DNA from: Halalkalibacter sp. APA_J-10(15)
GTDB lineage: Bacteria; Bacillota; Bacilli; Bacillales; Bacillaceae_D
Assembly: GCF_023017105.1 (NCBI RefSeq)
Contig: NZ_JALKEV010000009.1
Coordinates: 1-64,000, forward strand
DNA: 64,000 bases
Reading direction: 5' to 3'
Part shown: in pieces, positions 26,657 through 35,321 of the stretch
Layout of the letters: every line of letters starts with the position of its first letter
Numbering within the stretch: the first letter of the stretch is position 1
The notes under the pieces: model-generated
Database searches by the model: none
Told to the model about the DNA's origin: nothing
Seen by the model: the letters and a program-made list of their open reading frames with translations, nothing else
Made by a program: the position numbers and the translations under genes

Positions 26657-27847
26657 TTAGACGGATTCTGACATGCGTAAGCATGATTTTTCATACAATT
26701 CCCGTGGGAATGTCGTGAGTGTATCCACTCCTTTATCCGTCAGTAAAATCGTTTCAGTGATTTCAATGCCATAATCCTCATACCAAATGCCTGGCATTAG
26801 ATGAAAGGTCATATTCGGTTTTAAAATAGAGTGATCACCCTGGCGAAAGCTTATTGTATGCTCACCCCAATCAGGTGGGAAGCTTAGACCGACAGAATAG
26901 CCTAAACGAGAGGCTTTAGTATGGCCTTTCTTTTCAATTGCTTTCCTCCAGACTGTTTCTACCTCTTCTGCAGTCATACCTGGCTTAATGGCGTCGAGCG
27001 TGAGCTGAATCCCTTCCTCTACTACTTTGGAAAGCTCTTTCAATTTATGTGGAGCAGGACCTAAGGACATCGTACGCGCCATAGGAGCGTGATATCGTTT
27101 ATAAGCTCCAGCTATTTCTAGCGTTAAGAAATCACCTATTTTATATGTCTGATCTGTCCAAGTTAGGTGAGGGCACGATGTATGCTCATTTGTTGGTAGC
27201 ATTGGTACGATCGATGTGTAATCTCCACCAAAATCTTTTGTCCCTTGTATTTGCGAATGAAAGATGGTTGCTGCCACATCACATTCTCTTACTCCCACAT
27301 TCACTTTGTCATATGCAGCTTGCATAGTTTGCTCGACAATCTTCGCAGCTCTCCTCATGCATTCAATTTCTCGGTCTGATTTAATTAATCGGATCATATT
27401 CACCAAGGTTGTTGTATCCTTAAAAGTAGCATTAGGTAATCCATTTGTTAGTTGTTGGTATGATAATCCAGTAAAATAGTGTGCATCCATCTCAATCCCT
27501 ATCACTCGATTACTTTGACCAATCTCTTTCAATATATTGACGATAAAATTCATCGGGTGTTTCTCTTTAGATTGAACATAGTAGTCAGGATAAGGGATGA
27601 TATGATGATCATCCAGCCAAGTTGTTTTTGAGACGCCTTGAGCGTCCATTTGTCTTCCTATCCAAATCGGTTGGGCATCTTCAAGTGTTACGATCATCAT
27701 TTGATGCACGTAAAAGCTCCAAGCTGAATAATTCGATAAATAATACATATTAGAAGGGTTCGAGATAAGTAATACCTCTACCCCTTCATGAGCCATTCTT
27801 TTTTTTAGTGTATGAAGACGTTGATGGTATTCTTTTAGTGGAAACAC
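26657..27847 (-). CDS. doeA: Ectoine hydrolase-like M24 family protein
   Basis: The protein has 396 aa (Halomonas DoeA is about this length). The GTG at 27847 is chosen because GAGGGTGGGGAG precedes it; a reading from 27916 lies inside the upstream gene. It has a creatinase-type N-terminal domain (ISNPSNMYYLSNYSAWSFYV, then WIGRQMDAQGVS) and a pita-bread C-terminal domain with FGGDYTSIVPMLPT, EIAGAYKRYHAPMART and SFPPDWGEHTIS. Metal ligands of M24 peptidases are replaced (LEIAG and APMART), as in creatinase and DoeA. DoeA opens the ectoine ring to N-acetyl-diaminobutyrate. The family match is from memory of DoeA and is strong; activity is inferred. Confidence 0.82.
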   Translation of the reverse strand: MFPLKEYHQRLHTLKKRMAHEGVEVLLISNPSNMYYLSNYSAWSFYVHQMMIVTLEDAQPIWIGRQMDAQGVSKTTWLDDHHIIPYPDYYVQSKEKHPMNFIVNILKEIGQSNRVIGIEMDAHYFTGLSYQQLTNGLPNATFKDTTTLVNMIRLIKSDREIECMRRAAKIVEQTMQAAYDKVNVGVRECDVAATIFHSQIQGTKDFGGDYTSIVPMLPTNEHTSCPHLTWTDQTYKIGDFLTLEIAGAYKRYHAPMARTMSLGPAPHKLKELSKVVEEGIQLTLDAIKPGMTAEEVETVWRKAIEKKGHTKASRLGYSVGLSFPPDWGEHTISFRQGDHSILKPNMTFHLMPGIWYEDYGIEITETILLTDKGVDTLTTFPRELYEKSCLRMSESV

Positions 27848-27882
27848 TCTCCCCACCCTCTTTCTATTTAATAAAAAGGTAC

Positions 27883-29322
27883 TTATTCTTTCGTTTGGAA
27901 TGCAACTACTTTCCATTCAGTCATTGCTTCCATTGAATAGCGAACTCCTTCCCTACCTATTCCAGAATGTTTCACCCCACCAAATGGCATGCTGTCAATT
28001 CGAACATCGCTACTATCATTGATCATGACTGCACCTACATCTAATTGCTTAACGGCTAATAATGCTCGCTGAATGTTTGATGTATATACACCAGCCTGCA
28101 ATCCATATTTTGAATGATTAGCCTTTTCAATTGCTTCTGAAAATGTTTCAAATGGCTCAATTATAACAACAGGCCCGAAGGCTTCCTCCTGCGCAATGAT
28201 TGCTTCACTCGGTACATTAGTGAGAACGGTCGGCTCTAGGAATGCCCCCTCCCGTTTTCCCCCATATAAAATCGACCCACCACGTTCGACAGCATCTCTA
28301 ATCCAGGCTTCAACACGTAGTGCTTCTTTTGCTGTAATCATCGGTCCCATATCTGTTGACTCTTGTTTTTTTGAACCTACTTTTAGATTTTTTGTTTCGG
28401 TAATAAATTGATTCATAAATGTCTTATAAATCGAAGACATGACGTAAATTCGCTGTACACTTAAACAATTTTGCCCAGCAACACTGAATGCGCCTTGTAC
28501 CGTATCATGAACAGCCTTTGAGATATTAGCATCATCAAAAATGATAGTTGGTGAATTGGAACCGAGCTCCATTACCGTTTTCTTAATTCCTGCTGATGAC
28601 ATAATTTTCCTTCCTGTTTTATAACCGCCAGTGAATGAAATAAATGAGATCGCATCGTGTTCAAGTATAGGTGGGCAGATTTCGGCTCCGTCACCTGTTA
28701 ATACCGTTACGACGTGTGGTGGTAATCCAGATTGTAAGAAAGCTTCCGTCAATCGTAGCGTACTAAGTGGAGTTAAGGTTGAAGGTTTAATGATGATTGC
28801 ATTTCCTGTTGCAATAGCTGGGCCCATTTTATGTGCAACTAAATTTAAAGGATCATTAAAAGGAGTAATAGCTAAAACAATGCCGATCGGAAATCGATAT
28901 TTATAACCGATTCGTTCTTCGTGTCCTTCTACTTGTGCAAAGGATATTGTTTCTCCTTCTAATCGTTTCGCTTCTTCTGCACATAGGGTTAACGTGGTTA
29001 AACAGCGTTTTACTTCTTTTCTTGCTTCACGAATCGTTTTGCTGCTTTCCTGTACAATTGTATGAACAAATTGCTCGAAATGGTTGTTTATATAAGAAAT
29101 AGTATTCTTCAATATACGCACTCGCTCATGAATTGGTAACTGTGCTGAAATAGATGCTCCTTTCATTGCGCTGTCAATCGCCTTATAAGCATCTTCTTTT
29201 GTTGCTTCCGGTACGTAAGCGATGATTTCATTTGTTTCGGGATTACTTACTTCTGTATATTGCTTTGCATCTACCCATTCACCGTTTACGAACATTTTTT
29301 CAAATACGGTTTGAATGGCCAT
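27883..29322 (-). CDS. NAD(P)-dependent aldehyde dehydrogenase
   Basis: The protein has 479 aa with the ALDH fold: AITPFNDPLNLVAHKMGPAI (cofactor region), ELGSNSPTIIF (catalytic Glu), AGQNCLSVQRIYV (catalytic Cys) and QEEAFGPVVIIEPF. The ATG at 29322 follows AGGTGGTG and overlaps the homoserine dehydrogenase 3' end by 23 bp; the ectoine-hydrolase-like gene begins 35 bp after its stop. In ectoine degradation DoeC, an enzyme of this superfamily, oxidises aspartate semialdehyde to aspartate; this gene could do so. The substrate is inferred from context only. Confidence 0.85.
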   Translation of the reverse strand: MAIQTVFEKMFVNGEWVDAKQYTEVSNPETNEIIAYVPEATKEDAYKAIDSAMKGASISAQLPIHERVRILKNTISYINNHFEQFVHTIVQESSKTIREARKEVKRCLTTLTLCAEEAKRLEGETISFAQVEGHEERIGYKYRFPIGIVLAITPFNDPLNLVAHKMGPAIATGNAIIIKPSTLTPLSTLRLTEAFLQSGLPPHVVTVLTGDGAEICPPILEHDAISFISFTGGYKTGRKIMSSAGIKKTVMELGSNSPTIIFDDANISKAVHDTVQGAFSVAGQNCLSVQRIYVMSSIYKTFMNQFITETKNLKVGSKKQESTDMGPMITAKEALRVEAWIRDAVERGGSILYGGKREGAFLEPTVLTNVPSEAIIAQEEAFGPVVIIEPFETFSEAIEKANHSKYGLQAGVYTSNIQRALLAVKQLDVGAVMINDSSDVRIDSMPFGGVKHSGIGREGVRYSMEAMTEWKVVAFQTKE

Positions 29323-30367
29323 TGTGATCACCACCTATCTCTTGATTTAAGGTGAGTAAATCAATTAATACGGCATATGCAGTTTCTAGCTTTCCTGCAC
29401 CAGCTCCGACTAAAGTAATCGGTCCAGATATGTCGCAATCATACGTGATCGCATTCATCGCACCAGAAACGGCAGAAAGTGGATCTGTCATTGAAAGTAA
29501 CTCAGGTTGAACGGTCGCTCTCGTTTCATTCGATGAGTGTTTAATTGAACCGATATATTTCCATTTTGCATTTTTTTGTTTAGCGATCTTCACATCCTCT
29601 TCTGAAATGGTCGTTAAGCCTTTAACCTGTACATCTTCACGTTTTAGTGGTACATCTAATAAGACATTGGCTAAAATTAATAGCTTATATAGTACATCGT
29701 AGCCTTCTATATCATTGGTTGGATCAGCTTCGGCATAACCGAGCTGCTGAGCTTCTTTTATTGCTTTCGATAAAGATACTCCTTCTTCCATTCGCATTAA
29801 GATGAAGTTACAAGTTCCATTAAGAATACCCCTTATTTCAGAAATGCTATTTGCAACTAAGGTCTTCTCAGGTAGTCGTAATGCAGGAGTACCACTCATC
29901 ACCGCTCCTTCAAAATACCACTTTACTCCATTTGATTGGGCTTCATTCAGGAGGTGCTTATATTCAAGTGCCACAGGTCCTTTATTTGTCATCACGACGT
30001 TTTTCTGCTCTTTAAAGGCTGATAAGCAATGATCTATAGCGGGTTGACCTGTATGAGTATCCGTAAATGTCATTTCGATGATCGTATCAGCATTTGTGTT
30101 CATAATGGTTTCTTTACTCGACCAACCGCGAATTAGATTGTTTGATGTTGGATAAGAATCTAATGAATCATTTGATTTGATTAGTTCGTTTATTTTGTAT
30201 AAATCTAAACCATTTTCATCATGAATAGCCCCTTTATATAAATCACAGATTGAAACAACAACAAACGTATGACCTAGTTTTTGTAATGTTTGTTCCTTTT
30301 TAATGAGTAATTCAATAACCGTTTGACCAACTCCACCAAAACCAATTAAAGCGATCTTATGTTCCAT
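29300..30367 (-). CDS. Homoserine dehydrogenase family protein
   Basis: The protein has 355 aa, without the C-terminal ACT domain. It has a Rossmann motif (ALIGFGGVGQTVIELL), NKGPVALEYKHLL, the ILNGTCNFIL motif of homoserine dehydrogenases, and AYAEADPTNDIEGYDVLYKL-type active-site sequence (EADPTNDIEG). It interconverts aspartate semialdehyde and homoserine. It overlaps both neighbours (11 bp with the M20 gene, 23 bp with the ALDH gene), so it belongs to the catabolic operon rather than to threonine synthesis. The lack of an ACT domain fits a role free of threonine feedback. Confidence 0.87.
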   Translation of the reverse strand: MEHKIALIGFGGVGQTVIELLIKKEQTLQKLGHTFVVVSICDLYKGAIHDENGLDLYKINELIKSNDSLDSYPTSNNLIRGWSSKETIMNTNADTIIEMTFTDTHTGQPAIDHCLSAFKEQKNVVMTNKGPVALEYKHLLNEAQSNGVKWYFEGAVMSGTPALRLPEKTLVANSISEIRGILNGTCNFILMRMEEGVSLSKAIKEAQQLGYAEADPTNDIEGYDVLYKLLILANVLLDVPLKREDVQVKGLTTISEEDVKIAKQKNAKWKYIGSIKHSSNETRATVQPELLSMTDPLSAVSGAMNAITYDCDISGPITLVGAGAGKLETAYAVLIDLLTLNQEIGGDHNGHSNRI

Positions 30368-31544
30368 TGTTATCACTCCTTAATTGATTAATAACAAACT
30401 GAACCAGAGTATTCATTCCAAATACTAGTGCTTTTTCATCAAAGTCAAAGGATGGATGATGTAAAGTAGTATCAATGTGGCCTTCTTTTTTTGCGCCTAT
30501 AAATAGAAATGCGCCTTTCATTCGATTTGTAAAATGACTAAAATCCTCTCCACCCATTCCATACGGAATTTGATGAATCGCTACATGAGGATTTATTTGT
30601 TGTACACTATTTTTTATTTCGCGTACAACATCTTCATCGTTATTTAATAGTGGTTCGCCTTTCATATAGTGTAATTGTACAACTCCGCCATGAGGCGATA
30701 GCGAATCACATATTTGCTGTAGGTGTTGCTCCATACATGCTCTAGCTTCTTCTGAATACGTTCTACAAGTCCCCTCTAACTTAACTTGTGATGGAATGAC
30801 ATTTGCCGAAGTTCCTGCTGTAATTTGACCGATACTGCAAACAGCAGGCTCCAAAGGCGAAAAACGGCGACCAGGCATACTATAAAGAGCTGGTAATACG
30901 AAAGAGAGAAGCCAAATTGGATCATTTGTTTGTTCGGGATAACCTCCATGACCACCTTTTGAATGAATAATTATAGAAAAGGTATCAACATTCGCCATAA
31001 CCGGTCCAGTTGTTAGCTTCACCTGACCCAGTGGCAATGTTGGGTCAATGTGCAGGGCCATAATCATGTCTATCTGTTTGATCAGTGAGGATTCAACCAT
31101 ATACTCAGCACCTGTTCGACCGTTATCATCTGTTGCCTCTTCTGCTGGTTGAAACACACATGTGACATTTCCTGTTAATTGACCGTTTTGAAATAATGCG
31201 GACAATTTGTGGATGGCTCCAATCAGCATCGCTGTATGACCATCATGACCACAGGCATGCATAATTCCGTTATGTTTAGAGCGATAGTCACAAATGTGAT
31301 CCTCTACAATTGGTAAAGCATCAATATCCGCTCGAAGCCCGATTCCTCGTTTTGTACCATCACCTATAACGGCGATTAATCCTGTTGAAGTTCCTACTAA
31401 TTCTTTTCCGTGGAATATTTCCACATGGGGTAAAGAATCAAGCTGCTGAATGATATAGTCCGTCGTATCATACTCTTCATAACTTAGCTCTGGATATTGA
31501 TGTAAATGTCTTCTCCATGTTACCATTTCGTTAAATAGATCCAT
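30357..31544 (-). CDS. M20 family amidohydrolase
   Basis: The protein has 395 aa with the M20D pattern: RRHLHQYPELSYEEYDTTDY at the N-terminus, HACGHDGHTAMLIGA (metal His, Asp), FQPAEEATDDNGRTGAEYMV (catalytic Glu pair) and GMGGEDFSHFTNRM near the end. Relatives deacetylate or hydrolyse N-acyl amino acids. Beside an ectoine-hydrolase-like gene it could remove acetate from N-acetyl-diaminobutyrate, a step done in Halomonas by the unrelated DoeB. The start lies 1 nt after the stop of the upstream gene, with AGGTG inside it. Confidence 0.87.
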   Translation of the reverse strand: MDLFNEMVTWRRHLHQYPELSYEEYDTTDYIIQQLDSLPHVEIFHGKELVGTSTGLIAVIGDGTKRGIGLRADIDALPIVEDHICDYRSKHNGIMHACGHDGHTAMLIGAIHKLSALFQNGQLTGNVTCVFQPAEEATDDNGRTGAEYMVESSLIKQIDMIMALHIDPTLPLGQVKLTTGPVMANVDTFSIIIHSKGGHGGYPEQTNDPIWLLSFVLPALYSMPGRRFSPLEPAVCSIGQITAGTSANVIPSQVKLEGTCRTYSEEARACMEQHLQQICDSLSPHGGVVQLHYMKGEPLLNNDEDVVREIKNSVQQINPHVAIHQIPYGMGGEDFSHFTNRMKGAFLFIGAKKEGHIDTTLHHPSFDFDEKALVFGMNTLVQFVINQLRSDNNGT

Positions 31545-31545
31545 T

Positions 31546-32733
31546 TCATTCACCTACGAAACGAAGTGCTTGCTCAAGGTCTTCCATTAAATCGTTTATA
31601 TCTTCAATACCTGTTGAATAACGCACTAAACCCTCTGGTATTCCTAATGCTTGTCGCTCTTCTTTTGTATTTTCAACATGACTTGTCGTTCTTGCAGGTC
31701 CAACGGTCGTTTCTACGGCACCTAAGTTAGCGGCACGATGAGCCAATTGTAATTTGGGTAGGAATTGTCTAACAGCTGCCATCTCTCCTTTTAATGAAAA
31801 GCTAAGCATACTTCCAAATCCACTCATTTGTTTTTTGGCGATATCATGGTGTAAGTGGTCTTTTAAGCCAGGATAAAAGACGGTTTCCACTTTACGATGA
31901 GATTTTAAAAATTGGGCAATTTGATGGGCATTTTCTTCCTGTTTTTTTATTCGGATATCAAGTGTTTTCATTCCACGTAATAACAAATAAGCAGCCATCG
32001 GATCGAGTGATGCTCCATTGATTTCTCGATAATGGTAAATCTGTTCTACTAAAAGCTTGGAGCCACATACAACTCCACCTAATGCATCTGCATGACCACC
32101 AAGAAATTTAGTTGCACTATGAATGACAAGATCGACATCCATCATTAACGGATTTTGATTAATCGGTGTTGCAAACGTGTTATCGACAAAAACAAGAGCT
32201 CCCATTTGTCGTGCTGCTTCAGTGATTCGTTTAATATCTGTTATTTTCACTGTAGGATTTGTTGGAGTTTCCAAATAGACAAGTTGGCACCCTTTAGCTA
32301 TTTCATCTTCCATTTTACTATGGTTGCCCGTTTCAATAAGGTCGACTTCTATTTGAAGCTTTGGGAGAAATTCCGTGAATATCTTATTTGTTCCACCATA
32401 CGTATCTTTAATAGATACAACTCGATCCCCTGGCTTCAAAAATGTTAACAATGAATTAGATATTGCCGCCATTCCTGTTGAGAAGCTTGTAGATGCTTCA
32501 GCTCGTTCAAGCGCTCTTACTTTATCTTCGAACGCTTGAACAGTTGGGTTCGTATTTCGTCCATATATATGCCCCTTCTGCTTTCCAGTTGCGACCTCAT
32601 ACCATTGATCGATGTCATCATACGTATAAGCAACACTATGAACGACAGGTACTTGAGATGCTCCATGAACTAAATACTCTTTCTCACCTGACCAAACGGT
32701 TTTCGTAGCATTACGACGTGTCATGTCTTTCAT
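31546..32733 (-). CDS. Cystathionine gamma-synthase/lyase family PLP enzyme
   Basis: The protein has 395 aa of the Cys/Met metabolism PLP family: YGRNTNPTVQAFEDKVRALE, FSTGMAAISNSLL, YLETPTNPTVK, FVDNTFATPI and the PLP lysine in HSATKFLGGHAD. C-terminal GLVRYSTGIEDINDLMEDLE is typical. Members do gamma-elimination or replacement on homoserine esters, cystathionine or methionine. It is the first gene of the operon. Here it may act on homoserine or diaminobutyrate derivatives to give 2-oxobutyrate, but that is a guess. ATG 32733 follows AGAGGTG; a longer reading from 32781 is unlikely. Confidence 0.87.
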   Translation of the reverse strand: MKDMTRRNATKTVWSGEKEYLVHGASQVPVVHSVAYTYDDIDQWYEVATGKQKGHIYGRNTNPTVQAFEDKVRALERAEASTSFSTGMAAISNSLLTFLKPGDRVVSIKDTYGGTNKIFTEFLPKLQIEVDLIETGNHSKMEDEIAKGCQLVYLETPTNPTVKITDIKRITEAARQMGALVFVDNTFATPINQNPLMMDVDLVIHSATKFLGGHADALGGVVCGSKLLVEQIYHYREINGASLDPMAAYLLLRGMKTLDIRIKKQEENAHQIAQFLKSHRKVETVFYPGLKDHLHHDIAKKQMSGFGSMLSFSLKGEMAAVRQFLPKLQLAHRAANLGAVETTVGPARTTSHVENTKEERQALGIPEGLVRYSTGIEDINDLMEDLEQALRFVGE

Positions 32734-32804
32734 CAATAGCACCTCTTTCTTTTTTGTTAGTACTATCATACGAAAAACCATGGTAGGTAACTATTCGTCA
32801 AATT

Positions 32805-32832
32805 GTATGAATTTTATCATAAATTTTCATAC
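32805..32832. promoter_or_regulatory. Candidate PucR operator
   Basis: An inverted repeat GTATGAA / TTCATAC lies between the divergent catabolic operon and the PucR gene. A related CATACGAAA is at 32768. Assignment is by position only. Confidence 0.4.
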
Positions 32833-32872
32833 GTCTTTGACAAATTGAGATTATTAGAAAGGTGGGTTTGTT

Positions 32873-34549
32873 ATGAGTATTTATTTAAAAGACATTCAAT
32901 CCCTTTCGATATTGAATAAAGCAAAGGTTCATAGTGGTAATCATTTATTGGCAATAAAAAAAGTGGAATGGATATCCGTTATTGAGGCCCCTGTCGAGTC
33001 ATTTGTACGTCAGAATGAATATGTATTAACAACGGGTGTTAGCTTTTCAGAAAACGTACAATCTTTTCAACAATTTGTAGAAGATATTATCACGTCAAAT
33101 GCAGCTGCATTAGCAATTGCATTTGGTCCGTATGTAAAAGAAATTCCTCAGTCTATCATCGAGCTTGCTGAAAATCATCAACTTCCTTTAATCGAATTGG
33201 CTTGGACGACACGCTTTGCGGACATTATTAAAGAAGTAATAAACCTCATGCAACGACATAAACATGAATATGTAGAAAGAATTGAATTAATCCGACGAGC
33301 TTTGCTTGACTATATATTAAATGGTCAATCTTTATCTGTAGTAGCACAGCATGTATCTGATTCGATTCAGTCAGATGTTATCATTGCTGATAAAAAAGGA
33401 ATGATCCGAGGTTATAACAAGAAATTGAATCCTATGTTAGAAAAGGCGTGGCAACAATCTTTAAACAAGTCTTTATTAGAAGATGGACTAGAGCAAGAAA
33501 CAGAAAATCAATTTCAATGGATCCTATATGATCGCAAGTATTATGCCCTTCAACTATCCATACAGTTAACAGGGCATGTTCAAGGATATGTTGTGATCGG
33601 TGATTTTTCAGAAGAACCTCTCACTCCAACGGAGGAGAAGAAATGGAAAATGCTACTTGAACATGTTACTACGGCTATTGCTATCTATTTTCTTCATGAA
33701 CAGGCTGCAAAAGAAGCTGAATGGCGTCTGCGTGATGATTTTGTTTGGGAATTATCGCAAGGAAGTATACATTCAACGGATTTATTACGTTCGCGAGCCA
33801 AATCTCTTAACTACCAAATTCATTTACCATATATTTGTCTCATATTGCATGTTTCGAATTTAAAGGAATCTTATGATTTACATCCTCACCTTCCAATTTC
33901 ATTTGACCATTGGCATCATGAATGTATTAGACATATTGAGGAAGAAGCTGAGCGTACAGCTAAATCAATGGCCATAAAGTTATTAGTCACTTATCAACAC
34001 AAAGAATTCGTACTGTTTATTGAAACAAGTGAGCATAATGTCATTAGTCATGCTAATACATTTATTAATCGTTTAAAGAAGCGAATTCAGATGCTCTATC
34101 CATATGTTTTATTAACATGGGGAATCGCGAACCAGTTTGGCTACTCTTGTTTTAACGAAAGTTATTTAGAAGCAAAGAGAGCAATTGATATTGGGCGTAA
34201 ACGAAGAGGAGAAGGAACAACCTCTGTTTACGCTGATACAAAGGTAGACCGTGTGTTAGAGCTATTATTGTTGAATAAAGACCTACAAGAAATAGCTTAT
34301 TCTGTGTTGAGTTCGTTATTACGTTATGAACAAAATAGACAAATCGATCTCATTCATACGTTTACTACGTACCATGCGAATCATGGGAATGTTAGTCAAA
34401 CAGCAAGGCAGTTAAATTTGCATAGACAATCATTATTGTATCGACTTCGAAAAATTGAAACGTTAACCAACTGTCAACTTTCAAACGCAGATGACTTATT
34501 TTTATTAGATTTAAGCATTAGGCTTTGGTTATATGGCATGGAAATCTAA
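32873..34549 (+). CDS. PucR family transcriptional regulator
   Basis: The protein has 558 aa. The N-terminal PucR domain (about 5-125) contains VIEAPVESFVRQNEYVLTTG and PQSIIELAENHQLPLIELAW. A GAF/GGDEF-like middle follows, and the C-terminal PucR HTH (about 495-550) reads NHGNVSQTARQLNLHRQSLL, then YRLRKIE. Family members activate purine, proline, GABA and similar nitrogen-source degradation genes in response to substrate. It is divergent from the five-gene operon and is probably its activator. GAAAGGTGGG precedes the ATG. Confidence 0.9.
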   Translation: MSIYLKDIQSLSILNKAKVHSGNHLLAIKKVEWISVIEAPVESFVRQNEYVLTTGVSFSENVQSFQQFVEDIITSNAAALAIAFGPYVKEIPQSIIELAENHQLPLIELAWTTRFADIIKEVINLMQRHKHEYVERIELIRRALLDYILNGQSLSVVAQHVSDSIQSDVIIADKKGMIRGYNKKLNPMLEKAWQQSLNKSLLEDGLEQETENQFQWILYDRKYYALQLSIQLTGHVQGYVVIGDFSEEPLTPTEEKKWKMLLEHVTTAIAIYFLHEQAAKEAEWRLRDDFVWELSQGSIHSTDLLRSRAKSLNYQIHLPYICLILHVSNLKESYDLHPHLPISFDHWHHECIRHIEEEAERTAKSMAIKLLVTYQHKEFVLFIETSEHNVISHANTFINRLKKRIQMLYPYVLLTWGIANQFGYSCFNESYLEAKRAIDIGRKRRGEGTTSVYADTKVDRVLELLLLNKDLQEIAYSVLSSLLRYEQNRQIDLIHTFTTYHANHGNVSQTARQLNLHRQSLLYRLRKIETLTNCQLSNADDLFLLDLSIRLWLYGMEI

Positions 34550-34574
34550 TACTAGCAGCATTGTCACCTCTCAT

Positions 34575-34608
34575 AAAAAGAGTACAACTAGGGTAAGTTG
34601 TACTCTTT
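34575..34608. terminator. Bidirectional terminator between the PucR gene and kapB
   Basis: AAAAGAGTACAACT / AGTTGTACTCTTTT with a 6-nt loop separates the convergent genes. Confidence 0.88.
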
Positions 34609-34965
34609 TTCGCATTCGCGTAGTTTCGCTAAGCTCATTTTAGCCCAGTCAGACTGATCAGCTTGCAAAGTGTTCTTTTGTTGTAGGATTGCTTTTTTTA
34701 ATGAATCTTTGTATTCAGGTACAACATCATGCTCAAATGGTTTCATCGATGTTAAAGGAACCCATGCTTTTTCAAATTGAGCTAATGCTTTTCGTTGGTG
34801 AAAGAGCGGGACATTGATTTGCTTTGGAGAGTGTAAATCACCTTGAGTAGGGTGCTTTACAACTGCGATAATTTTAATTAAACCTCTATTTTGGTTAGCC
34901 TGACGTTCTATAAGCTCTCCAATATAAACTCCCGTTTTATATGTAGCACGAACTAGTTCAGTCAA
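34588..34965 (-). CDS. kapB: Kinase-associated lipoprotein B homologue (KapB)
   Basis: The protein has 125 aa of the KapB family: ATYKTGVYIGELIERQ at the N-terminus, then RGLIKIIAVVKHPTQGDLHS, FHQRKALAQFEKAWVPLTSM. In B. subtilis KapB (an SH3-like fold) is needed for KinB to feed phosphate into the Spo0A phosphorelay. The start is a TTG with GGGAG 10 nt upstream. Despite the historical name, no lipobox is visible here. No kinB gene is adjacent. Confidence 0.85.
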   Translation of the reverse strand: MTELVRATYKTGVYIGELIERQANQNRGLIKIIAVVKHPTQGDLHSPKQINVPLFHQRKALAQFEKAWVPLTSMKPFEHDVVPEYKDSLKKAILQQKNTLQADQSDWAKMSLAKLRECEKEYNLP

Positions 34966-35038
34966 GTTTCGTCAACTCCCATCTCCTAATACTGAGGCCT
35001 CGGAAAAAGTATAAATCTCCTTTTTAGTACCCTTCTAA

Positions 35039-35293
35039 TTATAATCCAGGAATTAAAAAAGTAAATAAATCCCACATGAATTCTGATAACGGAACTAAAT
35101 ATTGATCAGAAATAGTGCCCAATCGATTCGAATCGGTAAATAAATCGACGACGACAAATGAGAATGTTATTAAGATCGAGATGATTGTGATAGCTAATAT
35201 AATGGCTAGGAAAATAACATAGGCTAACAAAACTCTAAGAATCCATATTAACCATGTAGGCATTTCACTCCTCTTACGTTCCTCTCTAGACAA
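35039..35293 (-). CDS. Small membrane protein of unknown function
   Basis: About 84 aa from a TTG at 35293, chosen because GGGAGGAG lies 6 nt before it; an ATG at 35263 (AGGAG, short spacing) would give 74 aa. A short charged N-terminus (SREERKRSE) leads to a long hydrophobic stretch (WLIWILRVLLAYVIFLAIIL and beyond, probably two helices), ending in WDLFTFLIPGL. No family is recognised. It lies 28 bp after the next upstream gene, so the two are likely co-transcribed. Confidence 0.6.
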   Translation of the reverse strand: MSREERKRSEMPTWLIWILRVLLAYVIFLAIILAITIISILITFSFVVVDLFTDSNRLGTISDQYLVPLSEFMWDLFTFLIPGL

Positions 35294-35321
35294 AAATTTC
35301 TCCTCCCACACAATAAAATAG

